Assembly: GCA_002633025.1 (NCBI GenBank)
Contig: NMRB01000154.1
Location: 248,157-312,156, forward strand
Source of the DNA: Notospermus geniculatus
Taxonomy: Eukaryota; Nemertea; Pilidiophora; Heteronemertea; Lineidae
DNA length: 64,000 nucleotides
Direction: 5' to 3'
Position numbers and translations under genes: made by a program
Shown here: piece after piece, positions 23,524-33,560 of the stretch
Layout: the number at the start of each line of letters is the position of its first letter
How positions within the stretch are numbered: position 1 is the stretch's first letter
Notes under the pieces: model-generated
Databases searched by the model: none
What the model saw: only the letters and a program-made list of their open reading frames with translations
Told to the model about the DNA's origin: nothing

Positions 23524-24408
23524 AGCCAATGTCATATCCTTACCTCGGCACTTTTCAACGACGGGCATACATGTCATTTTTGCGTTACACTAACTTTATG
23601 TACATGTACTCTTACACACGTTCCATTTTTTTGGCGTGAACGTGCATCATACAAAGAATTTTTGTCTCCAAGTCCAGCCGTCGACACTTACAGTGTCCTC
23701 GGTTGTAAATGTACAATAAGATGTTATGATACTTCAGAAGTACAGAGCCTATGGACCAATCATCCAACGAACTTTTCTACCCATGTTACGTGTGTAGTCA
23801 CTAGTTAAAATGAGTTTATACGCCCTTCTGACGTCGGTTCAGCCAATGTCATCAACACGAGAACCAATCAACCAAACCCCACGTGTGATTTGGACCGAAA
23901 TTCCCAGAACTAATTTTGTGGGAATCCCTTCAGGGCGGGAAAAAAGGAATTGGTAGAATTGCTTTGAAATGTAATTATTTTTCCTTGAGTGCATTGTCGA
24001 CACAATTAGTAGAAAGAAACATTTTTTTTACTTCTACCGAAAAGAAGATGCGGAGTTTTTCGAAATTTGGTCCTGGGGAAGAAGATTTAAAAAGAAGATG
24101 AGTATAGGTATGTATTCTTAACAAAATATTATATGTAGGCCTAACTATACAGTAGGCCAATATAGTTCATGTTGCAACGTGGATGTTCATTGAGCTGGTC
24201 AGTCAGGGTTAGGGCTACGGTTGGGGCTTAGAGGACACAAAACATCATAAGGCTTGCTTTTAACAAGTTCTTTGGAACATTCATTTTAATACAGCATAAT
24301 TTCTTGAGCTGTTTACCCATACAACGTGTCGAAATGTCCAATTTCGTTTTGCGACAAATGCATTCCATCAACAACAGCACCATAAACTCGATACGCATTT
24401 GTGTACCG

Positions 24409-24723
24409 CGCCCCCTTCAGTTTACCCGCTCTCCATCGTAAAATCTGCCGCGTTTGGTCAACAGATGGCGCTGAGAGAGTCGACCAATGAGAGCACCGAG
24501 CAACCGGTAACCAAGCTGGCCTGAGACACTTTTTCATTGGCCGAGCGGTTCGTAGCCATGGTAGCACAAGAACATCCGTTTCCACCGGGCCAAAAAAGAG
24601 TTCTGAAAGCATCGTGCTGATAGGCTGCAAAACTCGCGCCAGGCCCTGACGCCATCTGTTGACCAAACGCGGCGACTTCCACGAAGTAAAGCAGTTGTGG
24701 AGAGCGAGTAAACCGAAAGGGGA
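24409..24723. repeat. Foldback with TTTGGTCAACAGATGGCG arms
   Basis: An inverted repeat of about 315 bp. Outer arms have CCCCCTTCAGTTTAC, CGCTCTCCA and GCGTTTGGTCAACAGATGGCG, each mirrored on the right. Open frames across it are by-products of the palindrome. Confidence 0.72.
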
Positions 24724-25053
24724 GTTGATAAACCCCCACCCTCCAGAGCAAGGGGTTAAACTTCATTCACGTATTCATTCCATATCCCCAGTCCTGTTTT
24801 AAAAAGGACACTTCGCGGCCGACCAGCAGACGAATTCTAAATGATGTAATGTTTTGTTCAAGTGACTATGATTCAGCGTAGGGGAAAGATTAAAGTGATA
24901 CCGCCGTGTGAGTCACTGGGGCTGGTAAAGTCGTATAGACATGATAGATGTCATATAACATGGACTTTAAAGAAGCTGAGACGACAGATCTGGTAGATCC
25001 ACCAAAACAACTGACCAAACAAAGAATTTAGAGTGGAAAAAGTCAAGTTTGGG

Positions 25054-25355
25054 TTTATAGTCTGATATCAACAACGGTAGAGGTGTCATCCGACTTTACA
25101 CTTTAACCCCAGTCTTTCCTGAAACCTTTCAGTAGAACTCAGCGCAGCTGCTCATTCAGCGCTGCAATCGAGCATTTCCGACCGGTACCCATTTATACAC
25201 CTGGATGAAGAGAGGCCAGTGAGGCAAAGAGACTTGCCCAAAGTCTCACACCCAGTGGGATTCGAACCCGGACCTTCTCACACCCAGTGTGATTCGAACC
25301 CGGGACCTTCTGACCGCTAGTCGCAGGCCCGAACCACTACACCACCGTGGCTCCT
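25054..25355 (-). mobile_element. tRNA-derived SINE, family A, copy 3, with duplicated B box
   Basis: This is an inverse-orientation copy of the 3.5- and 18.7-kb SINE. A segment of about 32 bp containing the B box is present twice in tandem (about 25245-25276 and 25277-25308), so the tRNA-like head has two B boxes. Confidence 0.85.
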
Positions 25356-25545
25356 CAAGCGATTCTTTCGTTCAGGATTCGAATCCACGACCTCTCGCAC
25401 CGACACCCTCCCCAGCATTAAGGGACAACAATGCTCATGACAAGAATCAATACATAGCATTTCATCAAACTAGACACCTTTAGGGAAGTTGATATGTAGC
25501 CCAAAGTCTGACCAGTCACGAACAAAATATATACGATGATGTATT

Positions 25546-25826
25546 TGTATTTTATTTTTCCGTCAGGGCCGACGCTATAGCATTGGCCCTGATAAGTAGG
25601 CCTGACGGAGAAGGCCATCACAAGCTACTAATGTTCCTCACTTGGATGGGGTCTTTACCGTCTTGCCCTTGCAAAGACATAAGGTACAAGGCACCACGGT
25701 TACTGTCCCATGCGACGGACTCAGTGAAGAGCTGGGAATGAAATCCCATATGCCGGGGCCAGATTCGAACCCGGGACCTGCCGCTTGCAAAGCGGACGTG
25801 ATAACCACTAGGCCGTTGCCGGACGA
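25546..25826 (-). mobile_element. tRNA-derived SINE, family B, copy 2 (uninterrupted)
   Basis: This is the best copy of family B. The minus-strand head has GGCCTAGTGGTTATCACG, an anticodon-like hairpin CCGCTTTGCAAGCGG and a perfect GGGTTCGAATC B box. The body matches the 11.9-12.3 kb copy through to the GTCAGGGCC terminal hairpin. It lies about 190 bp from SINE A copy 3. Confidence 0.84.
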
Positions 25827-27009
25827 GACTTCCAGGGAGACTTCCAACCGCGAATCTACCATAATAATATTCATGCTATTGTCGTATGAATACCTTTTTT
25901 GCAGGTGGACGCTGCAATTATGGCTGCAGTCAAAAGTGTATCGTGGCGACACCTGGCATCCACTGTAATCACCAGCGACAATCTCCAGTCCAGGGAGAGG
26001 TATGTATTCGAATGTATGATATGGGGTGATTTGTTCATCAATGAACTTTCCACCAATATTCTCACTGAATGTTATAGGCTACAAAAACACATTTACAGAT
26101 ATTTGTAGTAAGATTTGTCACACTTAAAGGGAGACTCCACTCATTATAAACCTTTGAATTTTTATCAATCCATGGAGACTATTGCCATGAGATGTGACCA
26201 GTGTCAATAGGCTGACGACCTTTGTAGTGAATGAGCTAATACTGTGACTGCCTAGGCCTATTGGTTGTACCTTCATAAATATGCATTGAGCACATATGAC
26301 ATCACATGTACTGTGCAATGGTTCCTTGGGATGTAATTAAAACATACTTAAAATGATGAGTTTGCTGATGTTATAAAATATGACATGTTGCAGGTATCAA
26401 TGTATTTGAATTTTTTAACGATATTTCAAAAATTTTACACAATGTATCAAATCCCAGTCCTTAGCAATGGCTGTCCATGGTACACACGAAAGGATACACA
26501 GCCCATAGAAAAAGAGGGCCAGGTGTATCAAAACAGGTCACAGTTCAACTCTTTATCCCTGCTTTCTCCCCTTGTCACTCTACATCCTTCTTATCGCGAG
26601 TCTCATCAGCAACCATCACCCTCCTATCATCCTGCAAGCTCCCTCAGGGCTTAACTGCTATTACGACTCCTATCATCAGTGAGGGCTACCAAATTTAGCC
26701 ACATTAAACTCTAATACCCCTTATTTTATGCAAATTAGACCTATCGCTTACAGGGGTGGAGGTTTTCATTCTCTGAATCCTGGCCGTAATGGCACGGATG
26801 GAGAAAGGGGCAGGCGTCCTGAGTGTATCAGAAACGTTGATGATAGGTTTTGGTGACTGGCACTTCATATTCCTGCCATTACTGATGCAAGTCACTCTCT
26901 TCCTTGTTGCTTGTTAATGCAGAAGGAAAGAAAAAAGAGAGCNACTTTGTGCAAGCACCACGACATTTCCCATGATTCCTCATTCCATGAACAAAAGAGC
27001 AGCCAACCC
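25827..27009. other. Gene-free intronic stretch
   Basis: No exon was identified and no repeat family recognised. A single N lies at 26943. Confidence 0.35.
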
Positions 27010-27413
27010 GTCAAAGTAACTGGCGCGGGAAATTTAAATAGTGCTGTTTTCAATTTTGTCACCTAGCGCCCCCTGGAGAACAAATTTCAAATTAATTTCC
27101 ATTGCACATGGTGTACCAAAAATCAAGCTTCATACCCTATCAATTTCAGTTTGATATATTGCCTGTGGACTGAGTTATTGGGGTTTTCCATTTTACGGAA
27201 AATGCCCCCTGGAGAGCAGAATGTACGTCAGATCGCAAAAATTTTTGGTCCTGTTTCGAGTCCTTCCTAGGGCCTACCACTCCACCGACTTTCATGACCC
27301 TGGGCCTTGCGGTTGCGAAACGTGCCTGCCAGGTTCACGGACGACACACACACAGACGGACGCCACTCAGTATACATATGACTAGCTCAGCTGAAAGCTG
27401 AGCTAAAAAGAGT
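27010..27413 (+). mobile_element. Possible retroposon 3' part
   Basis: It contains two GCCCCCTGGAGA(A/G) blocks, a GACACACACACAGACGGACG stretch and a terminal hairpin AGCTCAGCTGAAAGCTGAGCT followed by an A run. A terminal hairpin plus A tail resembles non-LTR or SINE 3' ends; I could not assign a family. Confidence 0.35.
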
Positions 27414-27572
27414 CTGCCTAAAGATGGGCTCTCAGACCTGATATCCTCAAAGGGGTAGTGGAGTTCTGCCATCGGTCTCCTGTCGGTTTGTTGGTTCGAT
27501 TCTCGGTTGCATTGGCTGAATTATCAGAGTATACATATACCTGGAATCCAAATCGTCCTTCAATGCCCGACT

Positions 27573-28150
27573 GAAATCATCGTTTTATAGTAGGGTCATC
27601 GGATTATAGTGGTTGAGATCATCGTTTTTTGGGTCATCGGATTATAGTAGTTGAGATCATCGTTTTATAGTTAAGTCATCGGATTATAGTAGTTGAGGTC
27701 AACGTTTTATAGTAGGTCATCGGATTATAGTAGTTGAGATCATCGTTTTATATAGTTGGGTCATCGGATTATAGTGGTTGAGATCATCGTTTTATAGTAG
27801 GTCATCGGATTATAGTACATGTAGTTGAGATCATCGTTTTATAGTAGGTCATCGGATTTTAGTAGTTGAGATCATCGTTTTATAGTAGGTCATCGGATTA
27901 TAGTAGTTGAGATCATCGTTTTATAGTAGGTCATCGGATTATAGTAGTTCAGATCATCGTTTTATAGTTGGGTCATCGGATTATAGTGGTTGAGATCATC
28001 GTTTATAGTAGGTCATCGGATTAGAGTAGTTGAGATCATCGTTTTATAGTAGGTCATCGGATTATAGTAGTTGAGATCATCGTTTTATAGTAGGGTCATC
28101 GGATTATATTAGTTGATATCATCGTTTTAAAGTAGGTCATCGGATTATAG
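27573..28150. repeat. 41-bp minisatellite, about 14 units
   Basis: The unit is GATCATCGTTTTATAGTAGG followed by TCATCGGATTATAGTAGTTGA. Each unit is itself a diverged dimer (TCATCG + TTTTATAGTAG and TCATCG + GATTATAGTAG). Units differ by single-base changes (GTGG for GTAG, GGG for GG) and one carries an inserted ACATGTA. Confidence 0.92.
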
Positions 28151-29012
28151 AAATCACCGATCTTTTGATTGTAGTTACCCCCTTATTCGCCAGAAATGTC
28201 ACTATCGACACGGGGATTCCAAAAGGTCTGCACCGAAGGTCCTTCCCTTGACTCAGACTGGGACCACAGCCCTAGATTCTGTACATGTGACTTGCTACGA
28301 TGCACTATGGTGAACTATTGTATCCTGTCTAATAACTCCACCATTAACCAACATCTGGTCGGCCACCAAAATGCTATAAAAGTTTAAAAACCAATACTCG
28401 TTCAGTAAAATCATATCATCTTTGAATAAACTTTGCATCACGGAATATATCAATTGTGACCACCATTTGCAGCTGTACACGCAATAGTTGAATGCCCGGG
28501 GTATCATATCAGGAAACATAATTGCATGCAGGTCGTGCGTGCATGATAAATGTCCTAGTGTAAGACTTTTTTTTCTATCTACCCAGAAAACCACTGAGGC
28601 AGCACTGTGGATGTGAATATTGCTATGTTCATTCTATAACGATGAGACTATCTAACTTTTAATTGACACTGGGATTTGCTGGTTAGGCAAGGGAATAGTG
28701 TGATGTATAGAAAAAAAATCGTTGCAATTGAGCAAAACGTTACTGTTTTTCTGCTGTACTCTACGTGAGGCGGTTACAATGTGCATATTTTGACTATAAC
28801 AGCCATGCCCAAAACACTATTTCAGGCGTATTATCAGACAAACCCAGTCATGCCAGTGCTTTTTGAGTAGAGTTGGGGAACAAACATGTTGCCCTAACAT
28901 GTACAGATGCAAAATTAGGCCCAGTGTATCATTTGTATTTAGCTAGAGCCCTGCATCATACTTCTACTTTTTGACGATTTAAAATTGACGGATCCCGACT
29001 TAACTTTGTTTC
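28151..29012. other. Gene-free intronic stretch
   Basis: No exon or repeat was recognised between the minisatellite and the TTAA foldback. Confidence 0.35.
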
Positions 29013-29016
29013 TTAA

Positions 29017-29233
29017 AGCCGCACTGTATTGAATTCAGAAAGTGCTTACATCCTCCGACATTGTGTAGTGTAAAATGTACTATGCTCTATGTGGATACAT
29101 TAGAGCTCTGCCTGCTGTTTTTTCAATGCTGTGCTGAAAACTAAGCATTTTGGGACCTTCACGAGTCTTTGAGACCTCTACCTGCAGTCTCCTAACACTT
29201 TGAAAGTACCATAAAATTTAATACTGTGAGGCT
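29017..29233. mobile_element. TTAA-target foldback AGCCGCACTGTATTGAATTC, copy 1
   Basis: The 217-bp element has TTAA at 29013-29016 and 29234-29237. Its terminal inverted repeat is AGCCGCACTGTATTGAATT, and inside are GTAGTGTAAAATGTAC, TACATTAGAGC and GGGACCTTCACGAG. A second copy is at 59152, in the opposite orientation. A piggyBac-type non-autonomous element is the likely class. Confidence 0.82.
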
Positions 29234-29737
29234 TTAAGCATACAAGGGTTACATCACATTCATTTACATGTACAAAGGCCTTGTTTAAAATTGGCCATAG
29301 GACTACATGTATATGTAATTCCGAATTGGGAATACATGTATAAAAGTGCACCAACTCTGCGGGGCCATTTTATGATTTCCGGATAATCTTGCACCATGCA
29401 AACTACCATGTACAGGAAATACTGTATATGCAAACGACTTCAGACTGCATCACGAATGAGATCAGCTTCAAGGACGACCAATTGTGACATTGATTTCATG
29501 TTTATTGATTATGTCGAGGTCATTTTGAGTTATTAAATCCATAATGGCATTATGGACTGGCCAGCATGATATGGTGTGATGGACATGGGGAGCTGGACGT
29601 GGATAGGGATAGAGATGTTGGACAATCGTTCTAACGAAGGCCAGCACGTGTGATGATATTTTCACACGATGATAAAGGATTTTCCAATTCCTTGTATTTC
29701 GAAAAAGAATAAGATGGATAACAAGAGAACAGGTGCA

Positions 29738-29975
29738 TATAAAACTAAGATCTAAAACCTAAGACCTGTATAAAACTAAGACCCTGGTTAGGCTGGTATA
29801 AAATGAGGAACATGCATGGAACATAGATAAAGATCAACTTTAGCCCTTCCTCAGTATGTGTGCAACATACCAACAAAATTTTGAGGGGGGTCTTAGTTTT
29901 GTACCTCATGAGGTCTTAGTTTTATACTGTACAAAACTAAGACCCCACGAGGTATAAAACTAAGACCCTAACCAA
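29738..29975. repeat. Cluster of TATAAAACTAAGACC motifs in both orientations
   Basis: Seven copies of a 12-15 bp motif (AAAACTAAGACC and variants) occur in 240 bp. Three point one way at 29738-29783; the other four at about 29890-29973 alternate direction and build a nested palindrome around GTATAAAACTAAGACC and its inverse. Confidence 0.65.
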
Positions 29976-31085
29976 ACTTTTTTATCATCACAAATATTAA
30001 CTGCGACTGTTTCATTCCAAGAGATGAAGTACATGTATTACACAAGAAACAACTTTGCCTTCTTCTTGGCCAAACTGGACGGTAATAATGATTACCAATC
30101 TCAAGGCAGGGGGATTTGATTGTGAGTGTATGTTAGTTACATCCGTGTATGTCGATACAGGCGTACGAGCAGAGGGTCCTACATTTACTACTGACGTTGG
30201 CCCACTCACAATTCATCACAAATAACATCATGTGCCATCGATCAATCACAGTCCAAAGTTGGCACGACTTTGATAGGAAACCGACAACATTATCATTTTA
30301 CATGTTTGAGGCCACTACTACTATGTCAGCTCTGTTTATACTTTTTTTAGAATGCAAGGTTGATGTAAACAAACTCTCTGAAATGCTGTAACACTGTGCA
30401 TCACAACATACATTGTATATTTGCTTCCTGTACCTCTTCGTAAACGATCAGTTTTTCGGAAGCTACTTTCAGAGGAAAGTAGGCTACACAACCAGGTTTT
30501 TACAACTGTTTCTTTGTGAGATTGATCTCAAGGAAAAGTTGTAAAACCTCGCTTGACTTGCAGAAGAAGGGGGTCCAACCGATTAGACTGATTGTTGGCA
30601 ATGTGTCCAATTCACATATTTTCCCTGACAGTTTGTTTGAAATTTCTCATTAACTTTCACAATGCAGACACGCCGAGGCTGAAAATCCATTCAGAATTGA
30701 TACAATTTTCTGTGTTCCCGGGTGATTGAGTGTGTCAGCCTACCTGGAAGAGATGGGCTACACCTGACTGGTTACGACAAGAGTTTTAGGATGGAAGGTA
30801 AATTTGTGGCCAACACGGTCATGACGGTCTGGGCTCTGGCAGTGTCTGGTATATACATTCGTGAGTAGGACACAACTCAGTGATTGATGGAAATTGTGAG
30901 AAGCACGATCTCTCGAAGAAAGTTCCTCAAAATACCATGTGAAGACAGATTCAGTGATGCACGAATCGTGAAGTTTTGAGGGACCCGTTTTTGGCAGTTA
31001 GAATTTTCGTATATGCGATGTTGAGCAACCAAAACCTGATAAGACCCACAGATTATGTAAATCATGGCACCCTTAATATTGTATG
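29976..31085. other. Gene-free intronic stretch
   Basis: No exon or repeat was recognised. Confidence 0.35.
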
Positions 31086-31099
31086 TAAGTTCGGGGGTG

Positions 31100-31360
31100 T
31101 CCAAAAAAGAGTGAGCACAAAAGTCGACACACAAAATGATGATAGGAAGTCAACTTCCAAAAGTTCGCAAATTTTCGACCCCAACCGAGGTCTTCCTCAG
31201 GCATTTTTCAGTATGGAACTCCAGAACTCCCTTCCTCAGACACTTTTCAGTATGGAACCCAGAACTCCCTTTCTGGAGTTCCATACTGAAAAGTGCCTGA
31301 GGAAGACCCCGGTTGGGGTCGAAAATTTGCGAAATTTTGGAAGTTGACTTCCTATAATCA
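31100..31360 (-). mobile_element. Hammerhead-like foldback retroelement fragment, copy 3 (inverse)
   Basis: A 261-bp insertion with 14-bp direct repeats TAAGTTCGGGGGTG (31086-31099 and 31361-31374). The tail (GCACAAAAGTCGACACACAA on the plus strand) lies on the left, so the copy is inverted relative to the others. The core block spans 31297-31324. Confidence 0.85.
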
Positions 31361-31374
31361 TAAGTTCGGGGGTG

Positions 31375-33088
31375 GGGAGTGAAGCTCGGTAGTAAACCTG
31401 TGCAAGGAGGAACTACTAAATTCGATGTGGCCAGGCCATGTTGCAGTGAACCATTTTACAAAATGGTGTACCATTTTATAAATTACATGTATGTGAAATT
31501 TCCACATACAAGTGTAGTTTTATGTGACCCACATTTGAAAGTCAACACGTACATCAGACGTAGGCCTATCTGGGTTGGTCAGTAAAGCACCAGCAAGAAA
31601 TCACATGGGAAAAAGAAATTTTCAGCATCAAGGAATAGGATGTTTTTTAATGAGGTGCTCTTCGTAGAGGTATGATTATTTAGGAGGAAATGGTACGTTA
31701 GGCACACTCGTCCATCGACTACCATTTATTTACGTGCTCACAGTCGAATAGACATCCCCTCCTGTAATCTCATTCCTGACAGAATGTACACAACTTTCAA
31801 CCCAGTGAAAAAGGTGAAAAATGTGCTTCAAGCAGATAACATGAAGGCTTCCTATCTTTGATAGGTGTCTTAAGGAAGCGTGCCACTTCACTGATATGCC
31901 AACAGTGATATTTATGGCCACATTTGAGTGTAATTTATTGCACGAATTGAATGAATAATTCAGTCTAAATACTCCAAGTTGAATTGTATTACTAATTGCA
32001 TCTCTGGTTTTCAATGGTCGTAACTATGGACACGGAGGTTATTACTATAGTAACCCAATAAATTATAACGCACCTCCCACCGTAGCACTCGGAGGAAATT
32101 GAAATGTGAAATGGTTGAAATAGGAAAGGAAATGAACGAATTCATGTGGGTTCCGTCAGGGCAAATGGCAGGCCTAAACGCTCACCTTGCCTCAGTCTCT
32201 CATCCTTGTAATCATCACTATATTTTAAAATAATATGGGTCAGTTCAAAAGTTGGCACTGGCAGCCTTCTTAATAGAAAACTCAGTGACCTGTAGGTTAA
32301 TTTTCAAGAATTGGAATCCAAAAAGAGACCATCTACCACACTACAGTATTTCCCCCTTCTAAAAAATGTTCGTGTCGAAGTTGACATCCTCGCTAGGACT
32401 TTCATACATGCCGGCATGTAGTTCTAGTGAAATTGGAACAAGTAAGTAGGCTGCAGACCAGAAATCACAATTAGGCCAGTGCCAGTGTCAGACAGGCCTT
32501 AGGGCGTAGGCCTATGTGGAGCGGATATCCTTGGTTGCAGGAATCGGTCGTCACATGAACTGGCGACTGAGAATTTGTTGGTAATATTATGTTCAATCCA
32601 TTCACAAAGAGTGCCTAAAACATAACGTCCTGAAAACACTATGCTGCAGAAGGAAGTGACGGTATAAACAAATTAAATAGTTGCCACGGTATAGGCTAGG
32701 TAGTTTGCGAGGTCGAAGTTTATGAACTTAGCTGGGCAGGCCAAGGCTCAGTTAGCAACAATGCAATGACCCATTTACGAAACCCCAGATATACACTACA
32801 ATTAATCATGGACGCCAAGAATGAAAAATTGATGCCAGTTGCGAGGTGACAAATCTACTAACTGAGGTGCTCTGTCATGTTGTCGGCGTCGTTTGATCTT
32901 AGTGACCCTCGGTTACATCAAAGAGGTAATCATTCATTGTCAGAACGAGTAAAACAAACACTTATATCAGGGCACAGAGAGGGCACCCGAAGCCAGGCGA
33001 GCATGCATATTAAAACAGTGCAGCGTGCGAACTCGAACGCTATGATAAATAGTTAAAGATGAGATAAGTTTTATAATTAATGACTTAC
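31375..33088. other. Gene-free intronic stretch next to Hox2 exon 1
   Basis: No exon and no foldback was recognised in the 1.7 kb just downstream of the exon 1 donor, the cleanest part of the intron. Position and lack of repeats make it worth a conservation check. Confidence 0.35.
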
Positions 33089-33296
33089 GTTCAAAGCCGC
33101 CATTTGTAATGTTTACTGGTTTTCGTGCTTGCTTTTTCTCTCTCATCCACGGATACTCCGGAATTCGGGTCGACTCATGCGGCAGCTGTTCGGGACAGTA
33201 CGGGGCTACCCCGGTCTCGGTGATTGATTGCCCCGGTAGAAACTCCGCCATGCTCGGTCTTGAGTTGATGAAACCGCTCTCCCGACTCCCGTCCAT
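33089..33296 (-). CDS. Hox2: Hox2 exon 1: N-terminus with hexapeptide
   Basis: This first coding exon of Hox2 encodes 69 residues plus one base of codon 70. The ATG at 33296 is supported by an in-frame TAG three codons upstream. Residues 9-20 read FINSRPSMAEFL, the conserved Hox2 N-terminal block (FINSQPSLAE-like in vertebrates). Residues 46-51 are PEYPWM, the hexapeptide that contacts PBC/Exd-class cofactors, followed by a basic REKKQARK run. The donor is C|GTAAGT with the intron starting at 33088; spliced to exon 2 it restores a Gln codon and an open frame. It lies 31 kb from the homeodomain exon but on the same strand with matching phase, so the join is an inference with very strong support. 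The hexapeptide-to-homeodomain linker is about 34 residues. Confidence 0.95.
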
Positions 33297-33560
33297 AATT
33301 CCCTACAAAACAACACAAATGGAGCAATTTCAGGAGCACTTTTGCGTTTTTACTACATTTTCTCCACACTACGCTAGCACACTCATCTCCATTATAACAC
33401 AGCTCGGTTAAGAAATTGATAAACCAAATTCAACCATTGCTACTGGTCACGTGACGCCGCAGCAACCAATCACGAGCGGTGATATTTGTTGTTTGACAGC
33501 TCGTGTCAGTCGGGCTATTCAACGAACGTCTGCTTAGCATAGCTGTCCAATGCCATGCAA
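33297..33560 (-). promoter_or_regulatory. Hox2: Candidate Hox2 5' UTR and promoter
   Basis: This is sequence directly upstream of the Hox2 ATG. Visible motifs are a palindromic E-box inside GGTCACGTGAC (33445-33455), a CCAATCA box (33466-33472) and a MEIS/PREP-type TGACAG (33494-33499). The stretch is richer in CpG than the flanks. No clear TATA box at a fixed distance was seen. Motif matches are direct; promoter function is inferred from position only. Confidence 0.45.

Larger units (their letters stand above)
2054..33088 (-). other. Hox2: Hox2 intron, 31,035 bp, phase 1
   Basis: The intron is defined by a consensus donor (GTAAGT at 33088-33083) and a polypyrimidine-CAG acceptor ending at 2054. 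Both coding parts keep one frame across it. An intron between hexapeptide and homeodomain is standard for Hox genes, but 31 kb is very long. It holds SINEs, many foldback elements, a minisatellite, a tandem duplication and one 20-N gap at 17290-17309. No convincing additional exon was seen inside it. Confidence 0.93.

Noticed and set aside
24313-24766. Overlapping open frames of 102-117 codons
   Set aside because: They lie on the palindromic arms of a foldback and resemble no protein.
27573-28150. CRISPR array
   Set aside because: Repeats are continuous with no unique spacers, and the DNA is animal; it is a minisatellite.
30976-31347. 123-codon plus-strand frame containing LRKTPVGVENLRN
   Set aside because: The repeated peptide comes from the two arms of the hammerhead-like element, not a protein domain.
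2054-33088. A microRNA such as miR-10 in the Hox intron
   Set aside because: I did not see the miR-10 mature sequence; the many hairpins present belong to dispersed foldback families.
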